Source of the DNA: Blastococcus carthaginiensis
Lineage (GTDB): Bacteria > Actinomycetota > Actinomycetes > Mycobacteriales > Geodermatophilaceae
Direction: 5' to 3'
NCBI RefSeq assembly: GCF_030731085.1
Contig: NZ_JASNFN010000013.1
Location: 62,001-126,000 of the forward strand
DNA length: 64,000 bases
The notes under the pieces are model-generated. The model was not told where the DNA came from, ran no database searches, and saw only the letters and a list, made by a program, of their open reading frames with translations. The position numbers and the translations under genes were made by a program. Numbering within the stretch: the stretch's first letter is position 1; the number at the start of each line of letters is the position of its first letter. This document shows, piece by piece, positions 9,070-17,039 of this stretch.

Positions 9070-9846
9070 GTGAAGGTGGTCATCCTCCCCGGGGCCGGCG
9101 AGGTCGCCCGGGTCGCGGCGCGGCGGATCGCCGAGGCGGTGCGCCGGCGCCGGGACGCCGTCGTCGGGCTGGCGACCGGCTCCTCGCCGCTGGGCCTCTA
9201 CGCCGAGCTCGCCCGGCAGGTGGCCGCCGGGGAGCTGGACGTCTCCGGTGTCCGCGGCTTCGCGCTCGACGAGTACGTCGGCCTCCCGCCGGCGCACCCG
9301 CAGAGCTACGCGTCGGTCCTCCGGCGCACCGTCGCCGAGCCGCTGGGCCTGGACCCGGGGCGGGTGCACGTGCCCGACGGGTGCGCGGCCGACCTGGACG
9401 CGGCGGCGGCCGGCTACGAGCGCGACATCCGTGCCGCCGGTGGCATCGACGTGCAGATCCTCGGCATCGGCGCCAACGGGCACATCGGCTTCAACGAGCC
9501 GACGTCCTCCCTGTCGTCGCGCACCCGGATCAAGACGCTCGCGCCCCGGACCCGGGCGGACAACGCCCGCTTCTTCGCCTTCCCGGAGGAGGTGCCGGTG
9601 CACTGCCTCACCCAGGGGCTGGGCACGATCCTGGAGGCGCGGGAGCTGGTGCTCGTCGCCCAGGGCGAGGCGAAGGCCGACGCCGTCGCGGCGGCGGTGG
9701 AGGGTCCGCTGAGCAGCATGTGCCCCGCCTCGGTGCTGCAGCTGCACCCGCGGGCCGGGGTCTACCTGGACGAGGCGGCCGCCGCGCGGCTGCGGCTGGC
9801 CGACTACTACCGGCACACCTACGCCCACCGGCCGGGCAAGGCCTGA
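9070..9846 (+). CDS. nagB: glucosamine-6-phosphate deaminase
   Basis: A 258-residue enzyme converting glucosamine-6-P to fructose-6-P and ammonia. Family landmarks are GLATGSSPLGLY (phosphate loop), ALDEYVGL with Asp67, and GANGHIGFNEP with His138 and Glu143. Length is normal. The GTG at 9070 begins 4 bases after the kinase stop. It ends the rightward operon and meets the leftward nagA stop 2 bases away, so there is no room for a separate terminator between them. Confidence 0.95.
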   Translation: MKVVILPGAGEVARVAARRIAEAVRRRRDAVVGLATGSSPLGLYAELARQVAAGELDVSGVRGFALDEYVGLPPAHPQSYASVLRRTVAEPLGLDPGRVHVPDGCAADLDAAAAGYERDIRAAGGIDVQILGIGANGHIGFNEPTSSLSSRTRIKTLAPRTRADNARFFAFPEEVPVHCLTQGLGTILEARELVLVAQGEAKADAVAAAVEGPLSSMCPASVLQLHPRAGVYLDEAAAARLRLADYYRHTYAHRPGKA

Positions 9847-9848
9847 CC

Positions 9849-10982
9849 TCAGCGCACCCGGCAGCCCCGCGCCCACACCTGCCGGACCGACCAGCCCTCG
9901 TCGAGCACCACCGCGTCGGCCGCGTACCCGGGGGCGAGCAGGCCGAGGCGATCGCCGAGGCCCAGCGCCCGGGCAGGCGTGGCGGTCAGCGCCGTCACCG
10001 CTGCGACCGGGTCGAGGCCGACGACGTCGACGGCCCGGCGCAGCGCGTCGTCGAGGGTGAGCGTGGAGCCGGCGAGGGTGCCGGTGCCGGCGATGCGGGC
10101 CACCCCGTCGCGGACGACGACGTCGGAGCGGCCCAGCCGGTAGCGGCCGTCGTCCGCACCCGCCGCGGCCATGGCGTCGCTCACCAGCGCGACCCGGCCG
10201 GGGGCGCCGGCCAGCAGCAGGCCGGCGACGACGGGGTGCACGTGGTGCCCGTCCAGCACGAGCTCGAGGGTGACGCGGGGATCGGCGAGCGCGGCGCCGA
10301 CCGGCCCGGGCGCGCGGTGCCCCAGCCCCGGCATCGCGTTGAAGGCGTGCGTGAGCACCCGCGCGCCGGCCCCGAAGGCCTGCTCGGTCAGCGCCATGCC
10401 GGCCGCGGTGTGCCCCACGGCCACCGTGACCCCCGCGTCGGCGAGCCGGGTCACCGCGTCCAGTGCGCCCGGCAGCTCGGGGGCGACGGTCACCAGGCGC
10501 AGCGTGCCGCGGGCGGCGGCCAGCAGCCGGTCGACGACGGCGGGGGTCGGCGCGACCAGGTGCTCCGGGTCGTGCGCGCCGCAGCGCTCGGGGGAGAGGA
10601 ACGGGCCCTCCAGGTGGGCGCCCAGCACCCGGTCGTCGGCCGCGGCGAGGTCGGCGACCGCCGCGAGCGAGGCCTCCAGCCGCTCCACCGGTGCGGTGAC
10701 CAGGCTGACCAGCGAGCGCGTCGTGCCGTGCGACCGGTGCACCTCGAGCGCGCCGCGGATCCCGTCGGCGCCGTCCTCGGCGGCCTGCCCGCCGCCGCCG
10801 TGCACGTGCAGGTCGACGAAGCCCGGCGTCACCCAGGCGCCGTCGAGCTCCACGACGTCGTCGGCGGCCGGGGCGTCCCCGGTGCCCGCGGCGGTGATCG
10901 TGCCGCCGTCCAGCAGCAGCCAGGTGTCGTCCCGGCGCCCGGCGGCGTCGACGGCGCGCCCCCCGCGCAGCAACGTCGTCAC
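9849..10982 (-). CDS. nagA: N-acetylglucosamine-6-phosphate deacetylase
   Basis: A 377-residue amidohydrolase removing acetate from GlcNAc-6-P. The metal-binding HVH lies at His59/His61 (GFVDLHVHGGGG), the ligand Glu at HLEGPFLSP (Glu125), then AVGHTAAG, THAFNAM and the catalytic Asp in VALVSDAMAAAG. Start GTG 10982 overlaps the nagZ stop by 4 bases, so nagZ and nagA form a leftward operon: hexosaminidase releases GlcNAc, the kinase phosphorylates it, nagA and nagB channel it to glycolysis. Confidence 0.95.
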   Translation of the reverse strand: MTTLLRGGRAVDAAGRRDDTWLLLDGGTITAAGTGDAPAADDVVELDGAWVTPGFVDLHVHGGGGQAAEDGADGIRGALEVHRSHGTTRSLVSLVTAPVERLEASLAAVADLAAADDRVLGAHLEGPFLSPERCGAHDPEHLVAPTPAVVDRLLAAARGTLRLVTVAPELPGALDAVTRLADAGVTVAVGHTAAGMALTEQAFGAGARVLTHAFNAMPGLGHRAPGPVGAALADPRVTLELVLDGHHVHPVVAGLLLAGAPGRVALVSDAMAAAGADDGRYRLGRSDVVVRDGVARIAGTGTLAGSTLTLDDALRRAVDVVGLDPVAAVTALTATPARALGLGDRLGLLAPGYAADAVVLDEGWSVRQVWARGCRVR

Positions 10983-12439
10983 CGGCCGGCCAGCGCCTCG
11001 GCGGCCGCGCGGGTGCACGCCCGCGACGCGCCGTGCACCGCGAGCGCCGGGCCGGGGACGAGCCCCAGGTCGTCGGGCATCCCCAGGGCGACGGTGACGG
11101 CGTCGGGCCGCAGCTCGGTCAGCCGGCGCAGCCAGCGCTCCTGCCACGGGCTGCGGTAGGCGTCGCGGGCGGCCACCACCAGCGGCCGGCCCGCCGCGTC
11201 CGCGACGACGGCGTCGGGCGTGGGATCGTCGTCCGCCACGGTGACCAGGGTGTCCAGCCGGCCCAGCTCGCGCAGCGGGTCGGCCAGGCTCCACCGGGCG
11301 GCGCCGACGGCCATGTTCGCCGCCGCCCGCAGCTCGACGACCACCGCGGGGGCCGCCAGCGGGTGGAGGTCGCGGACCCGCCGGGCCGACCGGGCCGCGC
11401 GCAGGCCGACGCCGCCGGACGCCTCGTCGGTGGTGGTGGCGGTGGGCTCGCGGCGGAGGCGGGCCACCCGGCCGGCGGCCTCGTGCAGCCGGGCCTCGGT
11501 CAGCGTGCCGTCGCGCAGGTGCTCGGCGACCGCCGCGCGGATGGCGGCGCAGTGCTCCTCGCCGTCCTCGGCCCCGACCAGCAGCAGGTCGGAGCCGGCG
11601 GCCAGCGACAGCGCCGCGGCGCGGGGAATGCCGTGCGCCGCCCGCACCGCGGCCATGTCGAGGGCGTCGGTGACGAGCACCCCCTGGAAGCCGAGCTCGG
11701 TGCGGAGCAGGTCGACCAGCAGGCGGCGGCTCAGCGTGGCCGGCTGCTCGTCGAAGGCGGGGAAGACCACGTGCGAGGTCATCACCAGCCGCACGCCCGC
11801 CTCGATCGCCGCGATGAACGGGGGCAGCTCGCGCCGGCGGAACGTCGCCTCGTCGACGTCGACCACCGGCAGGTCGAGGTGGGAGTCGACGGTGGTGGCC
11901 CCGTGGCCGGGGAAGTGCTTGGCGGCCGCGGCCACCCCGGTCGACTGCAGCCCGCGCACCCAGGCCGCCCCGTGGCGGGCGACGAGCCCCGGGTCGGCGC
12001 CGAACGACCGGACGCCGATCACCGGGTTGCGGCTGTCGCTGTTCACGTCGACCGAGGGCGCGAGGCCGACGTCCACGCCGGCGCGGCGGAGGTCGGCGCC
12101 GATGGCTGCCGCGACCGCCGCGGTCACCTGCTCGTCGTCGAGCACGCCGAGGGCGAGGTTGCCCGGGTAGCTGCTGCCCGAGCCGTACTCCAGGCGCGTG
12201 ACGTCGCCGCCCTCCTCGTCGACGGCGACGAGGGCGTCCGCCCGTGCCGTGTGCACGGCGCCGCTGAGCGACGCCACCCGCCCGGCGGCCTCCGCGGGGT
12301 CGTCGGCGCGCAGGTTCTGCCCGTACAGGCAGACGCCGGCCAGGCCTTCCCCGAGCGCGTCGACCACCCAGCGGGGGACGGCCGGCCCGGCGAACCCGGG
12401 CATCAGGCAGCCGTTCACGAGACGGTCCAGCTCCGACAT
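10979..12439 (-). CDS. nagZ: beta-N-acetylhexosaminidase, glycoside hydrolase family 3
   Basis: A 486-residue GH3 enzyme. The acid/base loop is AAKHFPGHG (Lys174-Gly180) with the nearby TTVDSH, and the nucleophile is Asp258 in VLVTDALDM. Both are typical of NagZ-type enzymes that cleave GlcNAc from muropeptides or chito-oligomers. No signal peptide is visible, so the enzyme probably works in the cytoplasm on imported disaccharides. The C-terminal 150 residues form the second domain usual in actinobacterial NagZ. ATG 12439 follows GGGAGGA. Confidence 0.92.
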   Translation of the reverse strand: MSELDRLVNGCLMPGFAGPAVPRWVVDALGEGLAGVCLYGQNLRADDPAEAAGRVASLSGAVHTARADALVAVDEEGGDVTRLEYGSGSSYPGNLALGVLDDEQVTAAVAAAIGADLRRAGVDVGLAPSVDVNSDSRNPVIGVRSFGADPGLVARHGAAWVRGLQSTGVAAAAKHFPGHGATTVDSHLDLPVVDVDEATFRRRELPPFIAAIEAGVRLVMTSHVVFPAFDEQPATLSRRLLVDLLRTELGFQGVLVTDALDMAAVRAAHGIPRAAALSLAAGSDLLLVGAEDGEEHCAAIRAAVAEHLRDGTLTEARLHEAAGRVARLRREPTATTTDEASGGVGLRAARSARRVRDLHPLAAPAVVVELRAAANMAVGAARWSLADPLRELGRLDTLVTVADDDPTPDAVVADAAGRPLVVAARDAYRSPWQERWLRRLTELRPDAVTVALGMPDDLGLVPGPALAVHGASRACTRAAAEALAGR

Positions 12440-12717
12440 CGATCGTCGTCCTCCCGGTGTGCGCCGACCATTTCCGCGACCGGATCGGGGACGTGGTGCC
12501 GAGGCATTCCGACGAATTCCCGTCCATTTCTCCGGCCGCGGTCGATCTTCGCATGCGCGGACCGCTCCGGCGCCTTCGCCGGGCCCGCGGAAATCACGTC
12601 CACGCGGTCGTGGCCAGGGGGTGGGGAAGGCCTGTCCCCGCCATTCCCGCGCGAGGTCCGGAGCCCCGGGGGGCGGCGGGTCTGGACGTCGGGCGCCCGC
12701 AGCGGGAAGGTGTGCCC
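12440..12717 (+). other. non-coding spacer between nagZ and a small protein gene
   Basis: About 280 bases, somewhat less GC-rich than neighbours (GACGAATTCCC, ATTTCTCC). It holds the 5' leader of nagZ on the reverse strand and probably its promoter, which I could not place. No convincing reading frame. Confidence 0.4.
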
Positions 12718-12888
12718 GTGACCGACAACCGCTACGCCATCGGCCTGGACGCCCTTGAGGCCGGGAGCCGCGTCGAGCCGGCCGACCAGGTCGCGGAGCA
12801 GCCGGCGCCCGGCGCACCGCCCCCTGCCCCGGCCGGCGAACCGCACCCGTTCGCCGGCGGAGCGGGCGGCGACGCCGACGGCGACTGA
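12718..12888 (+). CDS. small acidic hypothetical protein, 56 residues
   Basis: Starts at GTG 12718 after GGGAAGG. The product begins VTDNRYAIGLDALEAG and ends with a Pro/Gly/Asp-rich tail (GGAGGDADGD). It is likely disordered, with no membrane segment or motif. It is not recognised. Support is the ribosome site and high GC at third positions. A longer in-frame start at 12457 would add Arg-rich residues that look non-coding. Confidence 0.5.
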   Translation: MTDNRYAIGLDALEAGSRVEPADQVAEQPAPGAPPPAPAGEPHPFAGGAGGDADGD

Positions 12889-12903
12889 TCCCCGCGGCGG
12901 GGG

Positions 12904-13071
12904 TCAGACCCGGTCGTCGCGTTTGAGCCGGCCGTAGGCGGCGGTGCCCAGGAAGAGGAGCACGCCGACGACCAGCAGCCAGAACAGGCCCTCGACCACC
13001 GCGAGCACCGCGCCGACGATCGAGAGCACGAGCCACACGACCAGCAGCAGTCCGACCACGCGCAGCAGCAC
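12904..13071 (-). CDS. small hydrophobic membrane protein, 55 residues
   Basis: Starts at GTG 13071 with GGAGG five bases upstream and a TAGGCT box at 13099-13104. The product is nearly all one long or two short membrane helices (LLLVVWLVLSIVGAV, then LFWLLVVGVLLFLG), ending in the basic tail YGRLKRDDRV. Such tiny proteins are common and uncharacterised in high-GC actinobacteria. Function unknown. Confidence 0.65.
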   Translation of the reverse strand: MLLRVVGLLLVVWLVLSIVGAVLAVVEGLFWLLVVGVLLFLGTAAYGRLKRDDRV

Positions 13072-13181
13072 GGCAACCTCCAGGGGGTGGGCGCACCCAG
13101 CCTAGGTGTACCCGGCCCGCGGAGAGCTCGTACCCGCTGGGCGGTGCGGCGCGGGCGGCGGCGGTGACGCAGGATCGGCGC

Positions 13182-14213
13182 ATGGCCTACTCCGCAGCCG
13201 ACGACCGCTACGATTCCATGACCTACCGCCGCACCGGGCGGAGCGGCCTGGACCTCCCCGTGCTGAGCCTGGGCCTGTGGCACAACTTCGGCGACGACAT
13301 GCCCTTCGACCGCCAGCGCGACATCCTGCGGCGGGCCTTCGACCTGGGCATCACGCACTTCGACCTGGCGAACAACTACGGACCGCCCTACGGCAGCGCG
13401 GAGAGCAACCTCGGGCGGCACCTGGCCGACGACTTCCGGCCCTACCGCGACGAGCTGGTCATCTCCACCAAGGCCGGCTACGACATGTGGCCCGGGCCGT
13501 ACGGCCAGGGCGGGGGCTCGCGGAAGTACCTGCTGAGCAGCCTCGACCAGTCGCTGCGGCGGATGGGCCTGGACCACGTCGACATCTTCTACAGCCACCG
13601 GCCCGACCCCACGACGCCGCTGGAGGAGACGATGGGGGCGCTGGACACCGCCGTCCGCTCCGGGAAGGCGCTCTACGCCGGCATCTCGTCGTACTCGCCC
13701 GAGCAGACCCGCCGGGCGGCGGAGATCCTGGCCGACCTGGGCACGCCGCTGCTGATCCACCAGCCCTCGTACTCGATGCTCAACCGCTGGGTCGAGCGGG
13801 AGGACCTGCTGGGCGTGCTCGCCGACGTCGGCGCCGGGTGCATCGCCTTCTCGCCGCTGGCGCAGGGCATGCTCACCGACAAGTACCTCGGCGGGGTGCC
13901 GGAGGGGTCGCGGGCCAGCCAGGGCAAGTCGCTCTCGCCCGACCTGCTCACCGAGCAGACGCTCACCCACGTCCGCGCCCTCGACGGGCTGGCCCGGGAG
14001 CGTGGGCAGTCGCTGGCCCAGATGGCGCTGGCGTGGGCGCTGCGCGACCCGCGTATGACGACCGTGCTCGTCGGGGCCAGCAGCGTGGCGCAGCTGGAGC
14101 AGAACGTCGGGGCGCTGGACCACCTCGCGTTCTCCGGCGACGAGCTCGCGGCGATCGACCAGCACGCCGTCGACGCCGGCATCGACCTGTGGGAGGGCCC
14201 CCGCACCGCCTGA
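13182..14213 (+). CDS. aldo/keto reductase (YghZ/Gpr-like)
   Basis: A 343-residue NADPH-dependent oxidoreductase of the AKR superfamily, with the N-terminus YDSMTYRRTGRSGLDLP typical of the L-glyceraldehyde-3-phosphate reductase group. Catalytic tetrad candidates are Asp and Tyr in FDLANNYGPPYG, Lys in ISTKAGYDMWPGPYG and His in FYSHRPDP. Cofactor-binding residues lie near VLVGASSVAQLEQN. ATG 13182 matches the family N-terminus; a GTG 18 bases earlier is also in frame. The gene stands alone. Confidence 0.9.
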   Translation: MAYSAADDRYDSMTYRRTGRSGLDLPVLSLGLWHNFGDDMPFDRQRDILRRAFDLGITHFDLANNYGPPYGSAESNLGRHLADDFRPYRDELVISTKAGYDMWPGPYGQGGGSRKYLLSSLDQSLRRMGLDHVDIFYSHRPDPTTPLEETMGALDTAVRSGKALYAGISSYSPEQTRRAAEILADLGTPLLIHQPSYSMLNRWVEREDLLGVLADVGAGCIAFSPLAQGMLTDKYLGGVPEGSRASQGKSLSPDLLTEQTLTHVRALDGLARERGQSLAQMALAWALRDPRMTTVLVGASSVAQLEQNVGALDHLAFSGDELAAIDQHAVDAGIDLWEGPRTA

Positions 14214-14267
14214 GCGCCTGTGGACAACGGGTCCGGGGGAGGGCCGTTCCTGCCTAGGGTCCGCGGT

Positions 14268-14558
14268 GTGAGTGACGGCCTCGAGGTGGAGACGGCGGTC
14301 CTGCGGGACGCCGGGCGTGCGCTGCTGGTCGTGCACGGTGAGTTCGACGGTGCGCGGGACACCGCCGACGTCGGCGCCGACGTCATCGCGCACGGCGGGC
14401 TGCGGGAGCGGCTGGGGGAGTTCGGCAGCAACTGGGACCGCCGGCGGACCGAGATGGCCGGGCTGATCGCGGGGCTCGGCCAGGCCGCGCAGGACGCCGC
14501 GGAGGTCTACGAGCGGATCGAGACGGAACTGATCGCCGCCATGGCCGGTGAGCGGTGA
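14268..14558 (+). CDS. ESX/WXG100-like small helical protein
   Basis: A 96-residue, probably all-helical protein with a central FGSNWDRRR turn where WXG100 proteins carry WxG, and a C-terminal helix AAEVYERIETELIAAMAGER with a YxxxE-like element. It is first in a four-gene run joined by 4-base overlaps. A TAGGGT box (14255-14260) seven bases before the GTG suggests a leaderless transcript. The assignment to a type VII secretion partner rests on size, helical pattern and the T7SS-signal protein encoded next; the WxG motif is imperfect. Confidence 0.55.
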   Translation: MSDGLEVETAVLRDAGRALLVVHGEFDGARDTADVGADVIAHGGLRERLGEFGSNWDRRRTEMAGLIAGLGQAAQDAAEVYERIETELIAAMAGER

Positions 14559-15811
14559 GCCGCCCGCGGGACTGGTCGCCGCTGCGCCCGGCGGACCCGG
14601 TCGGCGGGGACGCCGCGGCGATCGCGCGGCTCGCTCGGCGGTACGCGGACACCGCCGCGGCGATCACCACGGCGGCGACGGCGCTCCGCGAGATCCACGG
14701 CAGCGCGACGGCGTGGGACTCCGACGCGGGCCGGGCGTTCCGGCAGCGGACCGTCGAGGTGGCCGGCACGATCGAGCAGGCGCACGCCCGGTACGAGGGG
14801 ACGGCGGCGGCGCTGGCCGGCTACGCGCGCACGCTGGAGGACGTCCAGGCCCGCGCCGACGTCGTCCTGGCCCGCGCCCAGCGTGCCGAGGAGGCCCGGG
14901 ACGCCGCCTGGCGGGCCCGCGAGCGCGCCGCGGCCCAGGCGGAGCCCGATCCGGTCGCCGAGCGCCGGGCGCACGACGACGCCGCGGCGGCCACCGGGGG
15001 CATCCGGGCGGCCGGCGAGGAACTCGACGCGCTCGAGGCCGAGTGGCGGGCGGCGGGGACCACCGCCGCCGACGCCATCGACGACGTCCTCGGTGCCGAC
15101 GACCTCGCGGACGGGTTCTGGGACGACGTGCTGGACGTGGTCGCCGTGGTCACGGGCTGGGCCGGGCTGCTCTCGGCCGCCCTCGGCCTGGCGGCGTTCT
15201 TCCTCGGCACGATCCCGGGTCTGCAGCCCGTCGCCGCGGCGCTCGCCGGGGCGGCCCTCGTCGCCGGTGCCGTCTCGCTCGTCGGCAACACGGTGCTGCT
15301 GGCGAGCGGCCGGGCGGAGCTCGACGCCGTGCTCTGGGATGCGGTGGGGGTGCTGACCTTCGGGGCCGGGCGCGCCTTCGCGCTGGCCGGCCGGGCGGTG
15401 GCCACGGGCACCCGCGGTCTGGCTCGCCCCTCGCTGGTGCAGCACCTGCGGGGTTCGGGGATGACCCGCCGGGAGGCGACGGCGGCCTCGGGCGTCGCCG
15501 CGTCCCCCGGAGCGGCGGCCTCCGCGCTCACCTCCCGGGCCCGTGACCCGCGCGGCTGGCTGCCCACCCGCGGGGAGTGGGCCGAGGCCTACCGCCCGTC
15601 GGGGCTGCTGCGCGATCCGGGCGGCCCGCCGCCCTTCCTCCACCCGGCCGCGACGGCCGCCCCCCAGGTGCAGGCCGGCCTCTCCCGCGCCGCGCGGGCC
15701 GACGGCGCGTCCCTGCTCGCGAACGCCGCCGGCACCGTCCCGGCCGCCAACGCCTTCGCCGGCAGCGGTGGCCCCGCCGGTTCCCGCGCCCCGGTCCGGG
15801 CGGACCGGTGA
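14555..15811 (+). CDS. putative T7SS-secreted protein with N-terminal T7SS signal domain
   Basis: 418 residues. The first 140 (RPRDWSPLRPADPVGGD, then long helices around TAWDSDAGRAFRQRTVEV) match the T7SS signal domain of actinobacterial secreted proteins. Residues about 85-170 are Ala/Arg/Glu-rich helix, probably coiled coil. About 195-250 are hydrophobic Gly/Ala helices (VTGWAGLLSAALGLAAFFLGTIPG). The C-terminal 120 residues carry no toxin domain I recognise. Start GTG overlaps the ESX-like gene by 4 bases and the stop overlaps the next gene likewise. Possible effector or cell-surface protein; inference only. Confidence 0.7.
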   Translation: MSRPRDWSPLRPADPVGGDAAAIARLARRYADTAAAITTAATALREIHGSATAWDSDAGRAFRQRTVEVAGTIEQAHARYEGTAAALAGYARTLEDVQARADVVLARAQRAEEARDAAWRARERAAAQAEPDPVAERRAHDDAAAATGGIRAAGEELDALEAEWRAAGTTAADAIDDVLGADDLADGFWDDVLDVVAVVTGWAGLLSAALGLAAFFLGTIPGLQPVAAALAGAALVAGAVSLVGNTVLLASGRAELDAVLWDAVGVLTFGAGRAFALAGRAVATGTRGLARPSLVQHLRGSGMTRREATAASGVAASPGAAASALTSRARDPRGWLPTRGEWAEAYRPSGLLRDPGGPPPFLHPAATAAPQVQAGLSRAARADGASLLANAAGTVPAANAFAGSGGPAGSRAPVRADR

Positions 15812-16389
15812 CGGCCGTGGCGCCTCCCCGCGACTTCACCTTCGCGGTGCCCGGCGACTGGGTGCGGATCCGGGTCCTGGACGACGCGCAGCGCGACGCG
15901 GACGTCCGCCGCATCGCCCAGGCGGTCACCCGGGGCCGGCCCGACCGCGACCGGCTGATGCCGCAGGTGGCCCGCGTGCTGCACGAGGCAGTCGCCGCGC
16001 GCACCGACAGCCGCACCGTCGAGGTGCACCTGCCGGTGCTCCAGAAGGGCGCCCCGCCGGTGGCCTGCGCCCTGGCTGTCGGGGTGGTCCCTCCACGGGA
16101 CGGCGACCGGCCCGGCGGCGAGGACGCCGCGTTCCTCGCCGCGGCGGGGACGGGGGCCACGGCCGAGGTGGTCGACCTTGCCTGCGGCCCGGTGGCCCGC
16201 CTGCGCCGCCGGACGTCCGCACCCGCGCCGGACGGCCGGAGGGTCGAGACGGCGGTGGTGCAGTACCAGCACCCGCTGCCCGGCGGCGGCTTCGTGCTGC
16301 TGAGCTTCTCGACGCCGCTGCTGGAGCTGCTCGACCCGCTCACCGCGCTGTTCGACGCCGTCGCGGGCTCCTTCCGGTGGCTCCCGTGA
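15808..16389 (+). CDS. T7SS-cassette accessory protein A, 193 residues
   Basis: Not a family I can name. It starts FTFAVPGDWVRIRVLDD and ends with a hydrophobic amphipathic stretch (GGGFVLLSFSTPLLELLD) before FDAVAGSFRW. The mix of strands and helices resembles the Mog1/PsbP-like fold seen in small actinobacterial accessory proteins. No signal peptide is present, so it is likely cytoplasmic. It shares a pattern with the next gene: opening G-W, the VDL-GPVARLRR strand and closing helix. Immunity protein or chaperone for the upstream secreted protein is a context-based guess. Confidence 0.6.
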   Translation: MTAVAPPRDFTFAVPGDWVRIRVLDDAQRDADVRRIAQAVTRGRPDRDRLMPQVARVLHEAVAARTDSRTVEVHLPVLQKGAPPVACALAVGVVPPRDGDRPGGEDAAFLAAAGTGATAEVVDLACGPVARLRRRTSAPAPDGRRVETAVVQYQHPLPGGGFVLLSFSTPLLELLDPLTALFDAVAGSFRWLP

Positions 16390-16976
16390 CCGGCATCGTG
16401 CAGCACTGGGGCTACTCCGTCGCGCCGTCCGACGAGGGCTGGGTGTGGCTGCCCGGGACCGGGGACGTCGCCGCGTGGGCGCAGGAGATCTGCGCCGACC
16501 TCTACGTCCACGGGCCGGAGGCGGCCTGGCTGGGCGCGCAGCTGCGCTCGCTGGGCGACGCCCTCCGCGAGGGTGCGCCCGACCTGGCCGCGCTCTGGGT
16601 CCCCGACCCCGCCCACGGCGTCCTCGCGACCCTCCGTGCCGACCGGTACCGGCTCACCACCGGGCTGCCGGAGCTCGCCGCGCAGGAGCGCGCCACCGCC
16701 GGGCGGGGGCTGGCCCCTCCTGCCGTCGACCTGGTCGCGCTGCCGGCCGGTCCGGCGCTGCGCGTCCGGCGGGTGGAGCGGCAGGCCGACGGCCCGGGGG
16801 AGGGCCTGCTCGTCGAGAGCGTCCGCCATCTCGTCGCACCTCCGGGCGCGGTCGACGCCGACGGCGTGCCGACGGGCGTGGAGCTGGTCATGGCCTGGAC
16901 GCTGCTGCACGAGGGGGAGGAGTTCGCGGACATGGCCGACCGGACGGCCGAGCGGTTCTGCGTCACCGCCGGCTGA
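16386..16976 (+). CDS. T7SS-cassette accessory protein B, 196 residues
   Basis: Begins with a GTG overlapping the previous stop by 4 bases. The product, WGYSVAPSDEGWVWLPGT onwards, is soluble and mixed alpha/beta. A central strand AVDLVALPAGPALRVRRV lines up with VVDLACGPVARLRRR of protein A, and FADMADRTAERF takes the place of the closing helix. I infer diverged paralogues. No catalytic motif seen. It ends the cassette; the following gene starts 63 bases later in a different functional context. Confidence 0.6.
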   Translation: MTGIVQHWGYSVAPSDEGWVWLPGTGDVAAWAQEICADLYVHGPEAAWLGAQLRSLGDALREGAPDLAALWVPDPAHGVLATLRADRYRLTTGLPELAAQERATAGRGLAPPAVDLVALPAGPALRVRRVERQADGPGEGLLVESVRHLVAPPGAVDADGVPTGVELVMAWTLLHEGEEFADMADRTAERFCVTAG

Positions 16977-17039
16977 GCGCGCGCGACCTCACCCCTCGGG
17001 GGGATGTGCCGGCGCGCTCAGCGTGTCGATGCCTCCTGC

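Noticed and set aside
9849..12554. 901-codon reverse frame reading as a nagZ-nagA fusion
   Set aside because: Only its last 377 codons (nagA) look like protein. NagZ is in a different frame and stops 4 bases into nagA.
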